A stretch of DNA of 64,000 nucleotides from Nostoc desertorum CM1-VF14 (GCA_019359245.1 JAHHHR010000006.1:175088-239087), one strand, 5' to 3'. Positions 52,100 to 61,935 are shown, counted from the stretch's first letter. Numbers and translations: made by a program. Notes: generated from the letters alone by a model not told the origin.

Positions 52100-53266
52100 C
52101 TAACTTTCAACGATAGTTTCCAAACCTTGCACTAATCTTTCTATACCTTCTTTTGCTGTCTCTTTTTGCAGCGCACCGTAGGCAACGCGTAGGTAGCATC
52201 CGTCATCCATCCCAAAGGTTGTACCTGGAATGACTGCTACTTTATATTCTTGGATTAGTCTTTTAACTAACTCAAAAGCGTCTATCTGAGTATTAACTTT
52301 GAGGAAAAAATAGAAAGCGCCATTGGCAGGTGTAATGCTACATAAACCTTCTAAGCGGTTAAGGGAATCGAGTACTAATTGCCGCACTTGAGCCAACGCA
52401 CCTATATTACTCTGCAAATACTCCTGTTTTGCTTGTAATGCCCCTAAAGCCGCATATTGCGAAATTACTGGTGGACAAATTAAAATCGTATCCTGGATTT
52501 TTTTAACGGCGACAAATAAGTGTTTGGGAATCACCATGTAGCCAATGCGCCAACTGGCAAAACCGTATGCTTTGGAAAGGCTAAAGAGAGAAATCGTGTG
52601 CTTGGAACTCCCAAATGCGCTAGGAGAAACGTGTTTTACCCCGTTATAGGTAAAGTATTCATAGGCTTCATCGCTGATGTGGTAAATGCTACGAGCCTCA
52701 CAAATTTGATTTACTTGGCGCAATGCCGCTTCGGAATAGACAACTCCAGTCGGGTTATTTGGTGAAATTGTGACTACAGCCCGTGTTTTGGGAGTAATTG
52801 CTTGAGCGATCGCTTCTGGGCGCAGTTGGTAATTTTCATCTGTCGCCACTAATACTGCACGACAACTAGCCATTGCGATCGCCATTTCGTGGTTGAAATA
52901 GTAGGGCGTATTCAAAATAATTTCATCGCCTGGGTTAGTGATCGCAAGAATGGCATTCATAAATCCCATATTGCTCCCGGCTGTCACTACGATGCAGTTG
53001 TCCTCATTGATTTCAATGCCGTTGAAGGCTTGCAATTTTCCTGCAAGTGCTGTCAGCAACGGGGGAATCCCTTCAACCGATTTATATAAATTATTAGTGG
53101 ATTCAGCTAAGAATTTGGGTAAAAATTCTATTGCTTCCGGTGGTGGATTGTAAGAAACAACACCCTGTCCTAAAGAGATTGTTCCAGGAGAGTTTTTAAT
53201 CATTTCCCCAACCACAGGAATAATTGGCGACTGTACCGCCTGCATACGAGAGGTTAGGGATTCCAT
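52100..53266 (-). CDS. PLP-dependent class I/II aminotransferase
   Basis: This 388-residue cytosolic enzyme has fold type I features: VVTAGSNMGFMNAI (phosphate-binding region), ISPNNPTG with the ring-stacking Asn (about 171), ISDEAYEYF (Asp199, Tyr202), the PLP lysine Lys232 in SLSKAYGFASWRIGYM with Arg240, and the C-terminal substrate Arg in YLRVAYG. It is closest in pattern to aspartate/kynurenine-type aminotransferases (subgroup I-alpha/I-gamma). Substrate cannot be told from sequence alone. It heads a likely two-gene unit with yjbQ. Confidence 0.92.
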   Translation of the reverse strand: MESLTSRMQAVQSPIIPVVGEMIKNSPGTISLGQGVVSYNPPPEAIEFLPKFLAESTNNLYKSVEGIPPLLTALAGKLQAFNGIEINEDNCIVVTAGSNMGFMNAILAITNPGDEIILNTPYYFNHEMAIAMASCRAVLVATDENYQLRPEAIAQAITPKTRAVVTISPNNPTGVVYSEAALRQVNQICEARSIYHISDEAYEYFTYNGVKHVSPSAFGSSKHTISLFSLSKAYGFASWRIGYMVIPKHLFVAVKKIQDTILICPPVISQYAALGALQAKQEYLQSNIGALAQVRQLVLDSLNRLEGLCSITPANGAFYFFLKVNTQIDAFELVKRLIQEYKVAVIPGTTFGMDDGCYLRVAYGALQKETAKEGIERLVQGLETIVES

Positions 53267-53386
53267 AGTTCTTTGCCTATTTACCTATTTGGCTTTAGTA
53301 TCCCTTAATGTGGAAGAGATGGAAAGTTCCTTTGCGATAGATTCGCACACTATCAATACGGTTCGGTTAACATATTTATCTCTCGC

Positions 53387-53471
53387 AGATCCCCCCAACC
53401 CCCCTTAAAAAGGGGGGCTTTTTCTGATATTTACCCCCTTAAAAAGAGGGTTGCCGCAGGCGGGGGGATCT
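53387..53471. repeat. GC-rich inverted repeat element (AGATCCCCCC)
   Basis: AGATCCCCCC (53387-53396) and GGGGGGATCT (53462-53471) enclose two inner C-run/G-run hairpins (CCCCCCTTAAAAAGGGGGG and CCCCCTTAAAAAGAGGG). It is a type of intergenic hairpin repeat common in Nostoc and may also end transcription. Confidence 0.65.
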
Positions 53472-53540
53472 GATCTGAACTGCAACAATGTGGGAGTATC
53501 CGACTAAAATGATTAGCCTGATTTGCGATTACCGAAAAAT

Positions 53541-53759
53541 TTAGTCAATGGAAATCTGTTGAGGCCCACTTGTTTTGCCATTATGTGCTCCTGTTGTGGT
53601 GCTGGTGTAATTATTGGAGCCGATCTGTTGATCCAGCCAACTTCTTACAGGATCGTCTGCAAGGTTGAGCCGAAGCACACCAGAGAATAACCCACCGACA
53701 AATGAGACTGGATGCTGGATAAATTCTTTGAATATAGGTGACAATTCGCTAATGAACAT
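53541..53759 (-). CDS. small conserved cyanobacterial-type protein (72 aa)
   Basis: A 72-residue protein beginning MFISELSPIFKEFIQHPVSF, then GGLFSGVLRLNLADDPVRSW, a helix and a polar tail ending GPQQISID. The pattern (an amphipathic start, a Gly-rich hinge, a D-D-P-V-x-x-W-L segment) matches a short protein I recall in several Nostoc-type genomes, but no function is known. It is flanked by inverted-repeat elements on both sides. The ATG at 53759 is good. Confidence 0.7.
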   Translation of the reverse strand: MFISELSPIFKEFIQHPVSFVGGLFSGVLRLNLADDPVRSWLDQQIGSNNYTSTTTGAHNGKTSGPQQISID

Positions 53760-54070
53760 TTAGAGACTCCTGGCGGTGCCGTAAAAAATTATTACTTCTT
53801 AATGATCCTAACCTGTTGAGCAGTATATGGTTGGCGGTAGCCAAATTGCGAATTTTTTGAGCTTTAACTCGAACAACAAAATTCCCGACTTCTTTAAAAG
53901 AAATCGGGAATCTGAGCCAATACAGTTCGGATAAGCAGGGGAGGAAAGAGGGCAATTGTTCAGTAATTCTTCTCTCCCCCTGCTTCTCTTCTTCCCCTGC
54001 TCCCCCTGCCTGCCTAAACAAAGAAATTCCTTAACCGAACGGTATTGGAATCTGAGCTTGCTGCATCAAA
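53760..54070. other. spacer with a MITE
   Basis: No gene is supported; an open frame on the minus strand here (53749-54021) is repeat-derived. The region contains a hairpin (CCCGACTTCTTTAAAAGAAATCGGG, about 53884-53908) and the MITE at 53917-54048. Confidence 0.55.
53917..54048. mobile_element. MITE, CCAATAC-GTTCGG family, with 8-bp target duplication
   Basis: Ends CCAATACAGTTCGGATAAG (53917-53935) and CTTAACCGAACGGTATTGG (54030-54048) match as inverted repeats at 17 of 19 positions. The perfect direct repeat AATCTGAG flanks the 132-bp element at 53909-53916 and 54049-54056. The interior is C/T-rich (CTGCTTCTCTTCTTCCCCTG). A solo end (AATACGGTTCGGTTAA) lies at 53355-53370. The element is 15-25 nt beyond the stop of the TPR gene. 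Confidence 0.88.
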
Positions 54071-55093
54071 CTACAGAGAATCTATAAACTGCTGTACTTT
54101 TTCCAAGAGTGGCTGGTGTTCGATTTGCTCTGCTAACTCTTGGGCGTTTTGGTAGCACGATCGCGCCATTTTTTTGCGTTTCGTTGTGGCGTAAAGGCTT
54201 CCCATATTCAGTAAAGTTGAAATTTCTCCTAGGCCATCGCCGAGTTGTTGATAAATTGCAATGCCTTGCTTATAGAACTTCATTGCTTGCCGATGCTCTG
54301 CCAGAGTGCTATAGGTATAACCAATGTTATGAAGCGTTGTTGCCTCACCAGAGCGATCGCTGATTTCTCGACGTGTCAAAAGAACTTGATAGTAGAGCAA
54401 TAGCGCTTGTTTCGGTTTTCCTAAATCACTATAGATTGAGGCAATATTATTCAAAGTGGTGGCTTCACCAACCAAATTCTTGACTGCGCGTTGAATTGGA
54501 AGCGCTGCTTGAAAAAATTCTAAAGCTTCCTCAAACTTGCCTAAGACGTTGTAAGCAAACCCAATACCATTTAGGGTTGTTGCCTCACCAGAAAAGTCAC
54601 CTAACAATCGGCGCATCCTCAAAATTTGGTGTTGTAGCAACAATGCCCGTTTCGGTTCTCCTAACCGAGTATAAATTAGTGCTACATCATTAAGGGTAGA
54701 AATTTCACTTTGAGTATCTTGCGATCGCCTAAAGATTGGTAGTGCTTGGTCAAAATATTCTAATGCTTGCGAAAAGCGTCCAAGACGGCTGTAGGTAGAA
54801 CCTAGATTGCTAAGTGCAGTTGCTTGTGCTGGCGCGTTGCCAATTTCAACAGCAACCGAAAGCGCCTGATTAAAGCTTTCTAATGCTTTTTGAGGTTGCC
54901 AGCAACTGAGGTGAGCTAAACCAAGGTCGTTTAATGTATAACCTTCTCTGGCTCTGTCTGGAATTGATCTAGCCAAGTGTAAATTCTCCGTTGCCAGATC
55001 CAGAGACTCTTGGAATCTCCCGCGCTGGTAGTAGCGGCTTGCTTCATCACGACGTTGTTCCCACTCTTTGACTTGATTTAAAGGTTGCGTCAT
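54071..55093 (-). CDS. tetratricopeptide repeat protein (LGN/kinesin-light-chain type)
   Basis: This 340-residue protein is built of about seven TPR units of 40 residues. Each is a helix pair with conserved Leu-Gly and Ala positions (for example YTLNDLGLAHL, ATALSNLGSTYSRLGRF, ATTLNNIASIYSDLG, ATTLHNIGYTYSTL). The 40-residue spacing marks the TPR_12 type, which binds peptides or partner proteins. There is no catalytic domain, signal peptide or membrane helix. It stands alone on the minus strand with a MITE just past its stop. The partner is unknown. Confidence 0.9.
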   Translation of the reverse strand: MTQPLNQVKEWEQRRDEASRYYQRGRFQESLDLATENLHLARSIPDRAREGYTLNDLGLAHLSCWQPQKALESFNQALSVAVEIGNAPAQATALSNLGSTYSRLGRFSQALEYFDQALPIFRRSQDTQSEISTLNDVALIYTRLGEPKRALLLQHQILRMRRLLGDFSGEATTLNGIGFAYNVLGKFEEALEFFQAALPIQRAVKNLVGEATTLNNIASIYSDLGKPKQALLLYYQVLLTRREISDRSGEATTLHNIGYTYSTLAEHRQAMKFYKQGIAIYQQLGDGLGEISTLLNMGSLYATTKRKKMARSCYQNAQELAEQIEHQPLLEKVQQFIDSL

Positions 55094-55411
55094 CTGGCCT
55101 CAGTTGCATTCTGCGATAAATGGCAGGATATCTTTTAGGAATGAATCTCTCTTAGCTTTCCCAAATTTTAACCTTAATCATCTACCTTTAGATATAAGAC
55201 TTAAACAAAAAAATATGGTATTGTTTCATACTTAAAGGATATGCATGAAGCAATTAATACAAAAAACCTAGTAGAGCACACAGTTATACGTCCCTATCAA
55301 AGACCTAAAGCATATATTCTCTATAGCTTTATTGAGTTTGCAGCAGTGGTTTTTATATGTAGTAGTTGGTTCGCCGATGATTCTGTAGGCTGCGTGCGAG
55401 ATATGATAGTT

Positions 55412-55963
55412 TTAAGATTGCGAAATGTAAAGAGAATCATCCGATCGCCATTCGGAACGAGCCAGAGCATAATACACTACATCTAAGTTATAAAACTGAG
55501 CATTTTTTTCGTATTTCAACCCGCATTTCTCCATCACACGACGCGAAGCTGTATGTTCTGGTGCAGTGATGGCGACGATATGATCTAGCTTGACTTCCTC
55601 AAAGCCATACCTCAAACTTGCCTTTGCGGCTTCGCTAGCAAATCCTTGGTTCCAATAAGCTTCGTCTAGCCGATAGAGAACTTCGACTTCCGGGCTATTG
55701 GGTAAAAAATTCAGCCCACAATGACCAATTAATTTGGCGGTGGCTTTTTCCACTACAGCCCACACACCAAAACCGTGCTGTTGCCAGTGTGTAATAAAAA
55801 ATTGTAATGTTCCCTGCGTTACTTCTTTTACCTGATCTTTAGGTATAGGACCTCTGGGTGAATACCTCATAACTGCTGGGTTGCTCAAAATGAGAGCAAG
55901 TTCATCCAGGTCTTGAGGAGTATAGGATCTTAGTAACAGTCTTGCAGTTTCTATCTCAGGCAT
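55412..55963 (-). CDS. GNAT family acetyltransferase (RimJ/RimL type)
   Basis: ATG 55963 gives 183 residues; an in-frame TTG seven codons upstream is less likely. The start PEIETARLLLRSYTPQD and the core features (MRYSPRGPIP; FGVWAVVEKATAKLIGHCGL; EVLYRLDEAYWNQGFASEAAK, the acetyl-CoA loop; ASRRVMEKCGLKYEK) are those of the RimJ/RimL-like Acetyltransf_3 group. It should acetylate an amine, often the N-terminus of a protein or a small molecule; the acceptor is unknown. It is divergent from the ABC exporter gene, with about 75 bp between them. Confidence 0.92.
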   Translation of the reverse strand: MPEIETARLLLRSYTPQDLDELALILSNPAVMRYSPRGPIPKDQVKEVTQGTLQFFITHWQQHGFGVWAVVEKATAKLIGHCGLNFLPNSPEVEVLYRLDEAYWNQGFASEAAKASLRYGFEEVKLDHIVAITAPEHTASRRVMEKCGLKYEKNAQFYNLDVVYYALARSEWRSDDSLYISQS

Positions 55964-56038
55964 GGTATCAGAGTAAGAAGACAAACGCTACTTTAAATAT
56001 GCTTATTTTTTTAGAAACATTAATATAATGCTCTTACT

Positions 56039-57919
56039 ATGAGCATCTATCAATTTCTGAAAAAATCTTATATGCAAGACCGTCGGCGTGACAATGACTG
56101 GCGGTTGTTTTTGCGTTTAGTACCTTATGCACGTCGTAGCGGACGACTGTTGGCGCTGTCGATGTGCTTACTCATACCGCTTGCCCTAGCTAATGCCGTA
56201 CAACCTTTGTTGATTGGCCAAGCTATCTCCCTAATTCGCAATGAGCCAAACGCTTACGAATTTCTCAGAAATCGTCCCTTGCCACAAGGGCTAAATATCC
56301 TGCTGGGATTATTGTTAGTTGCGAACGCAATCCGACTGACTTTGACAGGCTTCCAAGGTTATATAGTACAAAAGCTAGGGCAAAAAATCACCGCAGCAAT
56401 TCGCCAAGACTTATTCCAGCACGTGACATCTTTAGCAGTACGGTTTTTTGACCGCACAGCCGTAGGTAAATTAATCACCAGAATCACCAGCGATGTGGAA
56501 GTGTTAGGTGATGTCTTTTCGACTGGGGCAATTGGGATTGTGTCCAATTTGTTTTCCATGCTGGTGCTTTTGGGTTTTATGTTTTCCATCCAATGGCAAC
56601 TTACTTGTATGCTGCTATTGATGTTGTTACCAGTTACTTGGTTAATTGTTTACATTCAGCAACAGTACCGCAAAGCTAATTACAAAGGGCGAGAAGAACT
56701 TTCTATTCTGAACTCACAACTACAAGAAAATGTGGTTGGCATTAACGTAGTGCAGTTGTTCCGTAGGGAAAAATTTAATGCCGAATTGTTTCGCGCCACG
56801 AACAGCCGCTACACTCAGCAGATGGATCAAACCATCTTTTATGATTCATTTATTTCAGCAACCTTGGAATGGATTGGTCTGATTGCGATCGCAGCTGTTT
56901 TGTGCATGGGTGGTTGGTTACTGTTAGGAAAAACTTTGGCTTTTGGAACTTTATCTGCATTTATCTTATATGCCCAGCAATTATTTGATCCCTTAAGGGA
57001 TTTTGCTGAGAAATTTACAGTCATTCAAGCTGGTTTTACCGCCATTGAACGCGTAGGCGATATATTAGATGAACCGATAGAAATTCGCGATCGCGCCAAT
57101 GTCCGCTTCTCAATTTTTGATGCAAAATTTGGCTACATAGACGAGATCGTTGCAAATCTAGAATCCCCAGATGTCACTTCCGCGCCTGAACTGGGAGAAA
57201 TCCGTTTTGATCATGTCTGGTTTGCTTACAAAAATGATGATTACGTAATTAAAGACTTAGATTTCACCATTCATCCAGGTGAAAAAATTGCATTAGTCGG
57301 TCCCACAGGCGCGGGTAAAAGTTCGATCATCCGTCTTTTGTGCCGCCTCTATGAACCTACCCAAGGACGCATTCTCATAGATGGTATAGATATTCGGGAA
57401 GTACCACAGGCAGAACTGCGGCGTTACATGGCAGTAATTTTCCAAGAAGGCTTTTTGTTTGCTGGTGATGTTAAAAGCAACATTTCTTTAGGAGATGGCT
57501 ATACCATTGAACAGATTCAACAAGCAGCAGAGCAAACTAACATTGCCCAGTTCATAGAACAACTACCTCAAGGGTATGATACTCAACTTCGAGAACGAGG
57601 TACAAATATTTCTAGTGGTGAAAAGCAACTTTTAGCCTTTGCGCGGGCTGCCATTCGCAATCCCCAAATTTTGGTACTAGATGAAGCTACCGCTAGTTTA
57701 GATGTTGGCACAGAAGCTTTAGTTCAAGAGGCATTAAACCAGCTTTTGCTCAGACGCACCGCCATTATTATCGCTCACCGTCTGTCTACGATTCGTAATG
57801 TAGACCGGATTTTTGTTCTCAAGCGCGGCGAATTGATTGAGCAGGGAAGTCATGATGAATTACTGCAAGAAGGAGGGCTTTATGCCACTTTGCATAACTT
57901 GCAGATGTTGGGAGCTTAA
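56039..57919 (+). CDS. ABC exporter, fused permease-ATPase (MsbA/MDR type)
   Basis: This 626-residue half-transporter has six transmembrane helices (about 36-340) followed by a nucleotide-binding domain with Walker A GPTGAGKS (421-428), signature ISSGEKQLL, Walker B ILVLDEATA and the switch His in IIAHRLSTI. A charged insert of about 28 residues (DAKFGYIDEIVANLE...) lies between the last helix and the ATPase domain. It probably works as a homodimer exporting a lipid or hydrophobic compound. The stop codon overlaps that of the convergent gene (TTAA at 57916-57919). Confidence 0.93.
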   Translation: MSIYQFLKKSYMQDRRRDNDWRLFLRLVPYARRSGRLLALSMCLLIPLALANAVQPLLIGQAISLIRNEPNAYEFLRNRPLPQGLNILLGLLLVANAIRLTLTGFQGYIVQKLGQKITAAIRQDLFQHVTSLAVRFFDRTAVGKLITRITSDVEVLGDVFSTGAIGIVSNLFSMLVLLGFMFSIQWQLTCMLLLMLLPVTWLIVYIQQQYRKANYKGREELSILNSQLQENVVGINVVQLFRREKFNAELFRATNSRYTQQMDQTIFYDSFISATLEWIGLIAIAAVLCMGGWLLLGKTLAFGTLSAFILYAQQLFDPLRDFAEKFTVIQAGFTAIERVGDILDEPIEIRDRANVRFSIFDAKFGYIDEIVANLESPDVTSAPELGEIRFDHVWFAYKNDDYVIKDLDFTIHPGEKIALVGPTGAGKSSIIRLLCRLYEPTQGRILIDGIDIREVPQAELRRYMAVIFQEGFLFAGDVKSNISLGDGYTIEQIQQAAEQTNIAQFIEQLPQGYDTQLRERGTNISSGEKQLLAFARAAIRNPQILVLDEATASLDVGTEALVQEALNQLLLRRTAIIIAHRLSTIRNVDRIFVLKRGELIEQGSHDELLQEGGLYATLHNLQMLGA

Positions 57920-58551
57920 GATATTTTCAGACCTACAACTTTTGGCGCATCAACCCGTAAATTCATCTGCTCACACCGCACAGTTAACCAAGGCTGACCT
58001 AAACCTATTCCAGAAAAAGGACTTTCGGAGGGGATTTCTAAATTAGAACTAATCAAACCCAATACAGACTCAAATTCAGCAGGAAATATTAGCAAATCAG
58101 CACCCTTGGCGCTGAAAGCAGAAGCAGTTAACCACTGTCTCCATGCCAAGCTTTGTTGATTATAGTTAAAACTACAAAGCTTCCGGTTTTCCTGATATAC
58201 AGTAACATGGTTCCCTTGCTGCCAGGTAAACTTAGCTAATTCCTTTGGTAGTCCCCAAATTTCTCGACCGCCAGCCACCGAATCAGCATTATCTACATAA
58301 ATATGGGAAACCCAGCCACCGATTTTTCTCTGGTAATTAACCACAGCTGGGGCAACAATTAACTCGCTGTACTCCAGTACCGAGCCTGAACTGTAATTAG
58401 ATAAATACACGCTAGCGAGGGTTTTACCAGGCCATACAGAAATAATTTCTAACTCTGAGGGAATCAAAGGGCGCACTTGGTCAACATTTACCAAATGTAG
58501 AGTTTGGATAGCATAGCCCTGAAGTGTCCAAGGTGTTTGTGGATATGGCAT
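57916..58551 (-). CDS. acetoacetate decarboxylase-like protein
   Basis: This 211-residue protein is of the ADC superfamily: LVNVDQVRPLIPSELEI at the N-terminus, an ASVYLSNYSSGSVLEYSELI strand pair, and the conserved GGREIWGLPKELAKFTW, where the Lys in LPKELAKF occupies the position of the Schiff-base Lys region of ADC. It is shorter than clostridial ADC (about 245 residues). Many ADC-like proteins are not decarboxylases, so an enzyme of unknown substrate is the honest call. It is convergent with the ABC exporter and lies 46 nt from the dnaK terminator, on the same strand as dnaK. Confidence 0.85.
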   Translation of the reverse strand: MPYPQTPWTLQGYAIQTLHLVNVDQVRPLIPSELEIISVWPGKTLASVYLSNYSSGSVLEYSELIVAPAVVNYQRKIGGWVSHIYVDNADSVAGGREIWGLPKELAKFTWQQGNHVTVYQENRKLCSFNYNQQSLAWRQWLTASAFSAKGADLLIFPAEFESVLGLISSNLEIPSESPFSGIGLGQPWLTVRCEQMNLRVDAPKVVGLKIS

Positions 58552-58596
58552 AAGAGATTAACCGGACTTTATATAATTCTTAACTTCTAACTCCTT

Positions 58597-58632
58597 AAAA
58601 AAAATCCCCACTCAGGCATTTGTCTGAGTGGG
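58597..58632 (-). terminator. rho-independent terminator of dnaK
   Basis: On the minus strand CCCACTCAG - ACAAATGC - CTGAGTGGG forms a perfect 9-bp stem followed by GATTTTTTTT. It starts 47 nt after the dnaK stop codon. Confidence 0.88.
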
Positions 58633-58678
58633 TGATATGAGGTGGGACTAAATAATCTTCCCAAAAGAAGTTGGGGAA

Positions 58679-60586
58679 TTATTTGCTTTCTGTAAAATCA
58701 GCGTCAATTACATCGTCGCCGCTACCAGAGCTAGGGGTGGAACCACCATCTTGAGGTTCAGCACCAGGTGTAGCACCGCCGCCACCAGCTTGTTGATAGA
58801 TGTTGCTACCAACGGCGAATAGCGCTTGTTGCAATTCTGGGGTGAGCTTCTTGATTTGCTCATCGTCTTCTTTAGCAACTGCTTCCCGCAGTTCTTTCAC
58901 TAAACCTTCGACTTTGGTCTTGTCAGCATCGGGAACTTTATCGCCCAATTCTTGTAGCTGCTTCTCAGCTTGGTATGCCAAGGAGTCGGCTTGGTTTTTG
59001 CGTTCAATCTTCTCACGTCGTTCTTTGTCAGATGAAGCGTTTTGTTCAGCTTCTCTTACCATCCGGTCAACATCAGATTTATCCAGAGTAGAAGCGCCGG
59101 TTATGCTGATGGACTGTTCTTTACCAGTACCTTTGTCTTTAGCTGTGACGTTAAGGATACCGTTGGCGTCAATATCAAACACCACTTCAATTTGAGGAAC
59201 GCCACGTGGTGCAGGAGGAATACCATCCAAACGGAAGGTTCCTAAGCTCTTGTTATCGTTAGAGAATTCGCGTTCACCTTGGAGAACATGAATTTCCACG
59301 TTGGTTTGTCCATCCACAGCAGTGGAGAAGACTTCCGATTTCTTGGTGGGAATTGTTGTGTTGCGGGGGATAATTTTGGTCATCACGCCGCCCAATGTTT
59401 CAACACCCAAAGATAGCGGTGTTACGTCTAACAGCAAGATGCCAGTTACATCACCAGCTAGTACCCCAGCTTGAATAGCTGCACCAACTGCTACGACTTC
59501 ATCAGGGTTGACGGTTTGGTTGGGGTCTTTACCCAATACCTGCTTCACAATCTGTTGGACTGCGGGAATGCGGGTAGAACCACCAACTAACACCACTTCA
59601 TCAATATCGCCTTTGTTTAACTTGGCATCCCGAAGGGCGTTTTCCACAGGAATACGGCAACGGTCGATTAAGTCAGAGCAAAGTTCTTCAAATTGAGCGC
59701 GAGTTAGGGTTGTATCTAGGTGCTTGGGCCCATCTTGGGTAGCGGTGATAAATGGCAAGTTGATTTCTGCTTGGGTAACGCTAGAAAGCTCAATTTTGGC
59801 TTTTTCTGCGGCTTCAGTCAGACGTTGTAAAGCTTGCTTATCTTTGCGTAGCTCAATGCCTTCGGCTTTCTTGAACTTCTCAGCTAAAAAGTCAACTATT
59901 TTTTTATCGAAATCGTCACCACCAAGGTGGGTATCACCAGATGTGGCTAGTACTTCAAAAACTCCATCTCCTACTTCCAGCACGGATACGTCGAAGGTAC
60001 CACCACCAAGGTCAAACACGAGGATGGTTTCGTTACTCTTCTTGTCAAATCCATAAGCCAAAGAAGCGGCTGTAGGCTCGTTGATAATCCGTAGAACTTC
60101 AATCCCGGCAATTTTACCAGCGTCTTTTGTCGCTTGGCGTTGCGAGTCGTTGAAGTATGCGGGAACAGTGATTACAGCCTGGGTTACAGTTTCACCCAGG
60201 TATTTGCTGGCGTCTTCAACTAGTTTGCGAAGAACTTTTGCAGAAATTTCTTCAGGAGCAAACGGTTTACCAGCTATCGGACAATCTAATTTGACATTGC
60301 CGTTGCTGCTGAGGACTTTGTAAGAAACTTCCGTAGCTTCGTTACTCACTTCCTCGAAGCGGCGTCCGATAAAGCGTTTGACTGAGTAAAACGTATTTTC
60401 GGGGTTCATCACTGCTTGGCGTTTGGCGATTTGCCCAACCAAGTTGTCGCCATTTTTCGCAAATGCGACTACTGATGGCGTTGTCCGAAAACCTTCAGCA
60501 TTAGCAATTACTGTGGGTTTACCACCTTCCATCACTGCCACGCAGGAGTTCGTTGTTCCTAAGTCAATTCCAACTACTTTTGCCAT
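58679..60586 (-). CDS. dnaK: molecular chaperone DnaK (Hsp70)
   Basis: This 635-residue Hsp70 has the ATPase domain (about 1-380) with [33 protein letters not shown] and [15 protein letters not shown], the substrate-binding domain (about 390-500), and a helical lid (about 505-600). The Gly/Ser-rich tail ends in [12 protein letters not shown], close to the EEVK-like terminal acidic peptide bound by partner proteins. It appears full-length and intact. Cyanobacteria carry several dnaK genes; the C-terminus resembles the housekeeping DnaK2 type. No grpE or dnaJ is adjacent, and no CIRCE operator was seen upstream. It is followed by a strong terminator. Confidence 0.97.
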   Translation of the reverse strand: MAKVVGIDLGTTNSCVAVMEGGKPTVIANAEGFRTTPSVVAFAKNGDNLVGQIAKRQAVMNPENTFYSVKRFIGRRFEEVSNEATEVSYKVLSSNGNVKLDCPIAGKPFAPEEISAKVLRKLVEDASKYLGETVTQAVITVPAYFNDSQRQATKDAGKIAGIEVLRIINEPTAASLAYGFDKKSNETILVFDLGGGTFDVSVLEVGDGVFEVLATSGDTHLGGDDFDKKIVDFLAEKFKKAEGIELRKDKQALQRLTEAAEKAKIELSSVTQAEINLPFITATQDGPKHLDTTLTRAQFEELCSDLIDRCRIPVENALRDAKLNKGDIDEVVLVGGSTRIPAVQQIVKQVLGKDPNQTVNPDEVVAVGAAIQAGVLAGDVTGILLLDVTPLSLGVETLGGVMTKIIPRNTTIPTKKSEVFSTAVDGQTNVEIHVLQGEREFSNDNKSLGTFRLDGIPPAPRGVPQIEVVFDIDANGILNVTAKDKGTGKEQSISITGASTLDKSDVDRMVREAEQNASSDKERREKIERKNQADSLAYQAEKQLQELGDKVPDADKTKVEGLVKELREAVAKEDDEQIKKLTPELQQALFAVGSNIYQQAGGGGATPGAEPQDGGSTPSSGSGDDVIDADFTESK

Positions 60587-61116
60587 TTTAGGTGCTGGCT
60601 CCGTATAACTACAAATGAATGAATGAGAATATAAAGGACTAAATTTTGAACCAATAGGGTCAATAAATCAGCCAGTTCAGCATGAATACCTTTGTTTTGG
60701 CTTTTCTGGGGTTAAAACTCCAGATATGCTGATATATATACTGAAGCTTAGTGTTAGCCAGTCCATGAAGGGTGGTTTCCCGAACCTTGCTTAGGACGGT
60801 TAAACTAACTAAATAGTTTTTTTAGTTGTTTCATGGATTTATTGCCTTCACTCTGTCTAATGTATGAGAATTAATACTTTCAGTAATTAGGGTGAACCGT
60901 AACGGTAGAGTCGTGTTTGCCGTCTTTAAAGGTAATAAATTGCAGAAGCACTGAGAATATAACAAAATTAATTGGCGCGACGCCGAATAGTCTAACCCAG
61001 ACATCGCTTCCGTAATTCCGTATTAAGTTACTGAGTATGGGGCATGGGGCATTGAATAAAATATTACTCAGCACTGACTAAACGCCCCGCTAACGCTCCG
61101 CTAACACTAACAGTAC
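60587..61116. other. dnaK upstream region, 530 bp
   Basis: No gene is supported. It must hold the dnaK promoter. A CIRCE-type inverted repeat (TTAGCACTC-N9-GAGTGCTAA) was looked for and not found. The distal part has a palindromic repeat (60977-61008) and STRR-like text (GGGGCATGGGGCATTG, around 61038-61053). Confidence 0.5.
60977..61008. repeat. dispersed repeat (GCGACGCCGAATAG type)
   Basis: GCGACGCCGAATAG followed by ACATCGCT matches 62081-62112 except for the middle. Confidence 0.6.
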
Positions 61117-61935
61117 TCACACAAGCCCAGAGAAAAGAGTTTCCCAGTTAATTGCAGGCGGTCTTTGTCCCTGGTTGACTATTTCAAAAATTTTCTTGGA
61201 ACTACTTGGGTATAAAAGGCATTCTACGCAAGCATTTGCTACATCAATCCGGCTAGTATCACCCGAAAGTGTGTCCCCAGTGCCTACGACAACACCGTAT
61301 TTACCCCCAGTTTTTGCCTTGAGAAGGGTGTTGAGGTCGTATGAAGTATAAGGCCCGTCAATCAGGCGTCCTGGGCGGATAATGGTGTAGGGCAATCCTG
61401 AATTAATAATGGATTCCTCGCCCTTTTGTTTGGCATCCAACACGCCAAAAGCATTGAGAATACTAAAAGGAAACTTATCTTTACGCTCAATTCCGCAGGA
61501 AGAGACGAAAACGAACCGCTTTAAATTACGGGGTGCTGCTGCCACTAGGTTGCTCACACCTTGGGCATCGACTTTTGCTGGACTATTCTTTGCTTTTGCT
61601 TCACTAGATTTGGGGTTAAGGAAAGTGATTCCCCATTCAATCACGTTTGGGGGTTGCTCAAACTCCCATCGTGCAGAGGGAAAAGCAGTGGTTCCGGTAC
61701 AATTGATGATGTGCGTGACATTTTGCGTTGCGTTGGGCAGTGTAGTTGGCTGGCGGATGTCACCAACGGCAATTTCCACTCTCTGATTAAACATTTCTTC
61801 GGCTTTTGCGGCATTGCGTGTCAGGACACGAACTTTCATGTTCTTTTCCAGTAACTTGCCTACCACCAGTTGCCCTACTCCACCAGTAGCGCCAGCAACT
61901 AGTACCAAATCTTCAACTGAATCAAAAGAATTCAT
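61117..61935 (-). CDS. NAD(P)-binding atypical SDR protein
   Basis: This 272-residue protein has an N-terminal Rossmann motif LVLVAGATGGVGQLVV, Arg after beta-2 (VRVLTRNAAKAEE), GDIRQPTTL, and an FVFVSSCGIER strand in place of the classical Tyr-x-x-x-Lys active site, then YTIIRPGRLIDGPYT. The family (NmrA/Ycf39-like) includes photosystem assembly factors and divinyl reductases. An insertion of about 30 residues (PSARWEFEQPPNVIEW...) follows the N-terminal half. Function is undetermined. It is the second atypical SDR in the window and unlike the first in detail. Confidence 0.88.
   Translation of the reverse strand: MNSFDSVEDLVLVAGATGGVGQLVVGKLLEKNMKVRVLTRNAAKAEEMFNQRVEIAVGDIRQPTTLPNATQNVTHIINCTGTTAFPSARWEFEQPPNVIEWGITFLNPKSSEAKAKNSPAKVDAQGVSNLVAAAPRNLKRFVFVSSCGIERKDKFPFSILNAFGVLDAKQKGEESIINSGLPYTIIRPGRLIDGPYTSYDLNTLLKAKTGGKYGVVVGTGDTLSGDTSRIDVANACVECLLYPSSSKKIFEIVNQGQRPPAINWETLFSGLV

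Noticed and set aside
53749..54021. 90-codon minus-strand open frame
   Set aside because: Most of it lies inside a 132-bp MITE and the adjoining hairpin.
55241..55486. 81-codon plus-strand open frame with an AAAGGA-like site
   Set aside because: Its end overlaps the GNAT gene in antisense by 75 bp, composition is not convincing and no family is recognised. It cannot be excluded completely.
60587..61116. CIRCE heat-shock operator upstream of dnaK
   Set aside because: The inverted repeat TTAGCACTC-N9-GAGTGCTAA was looked for and is not present.
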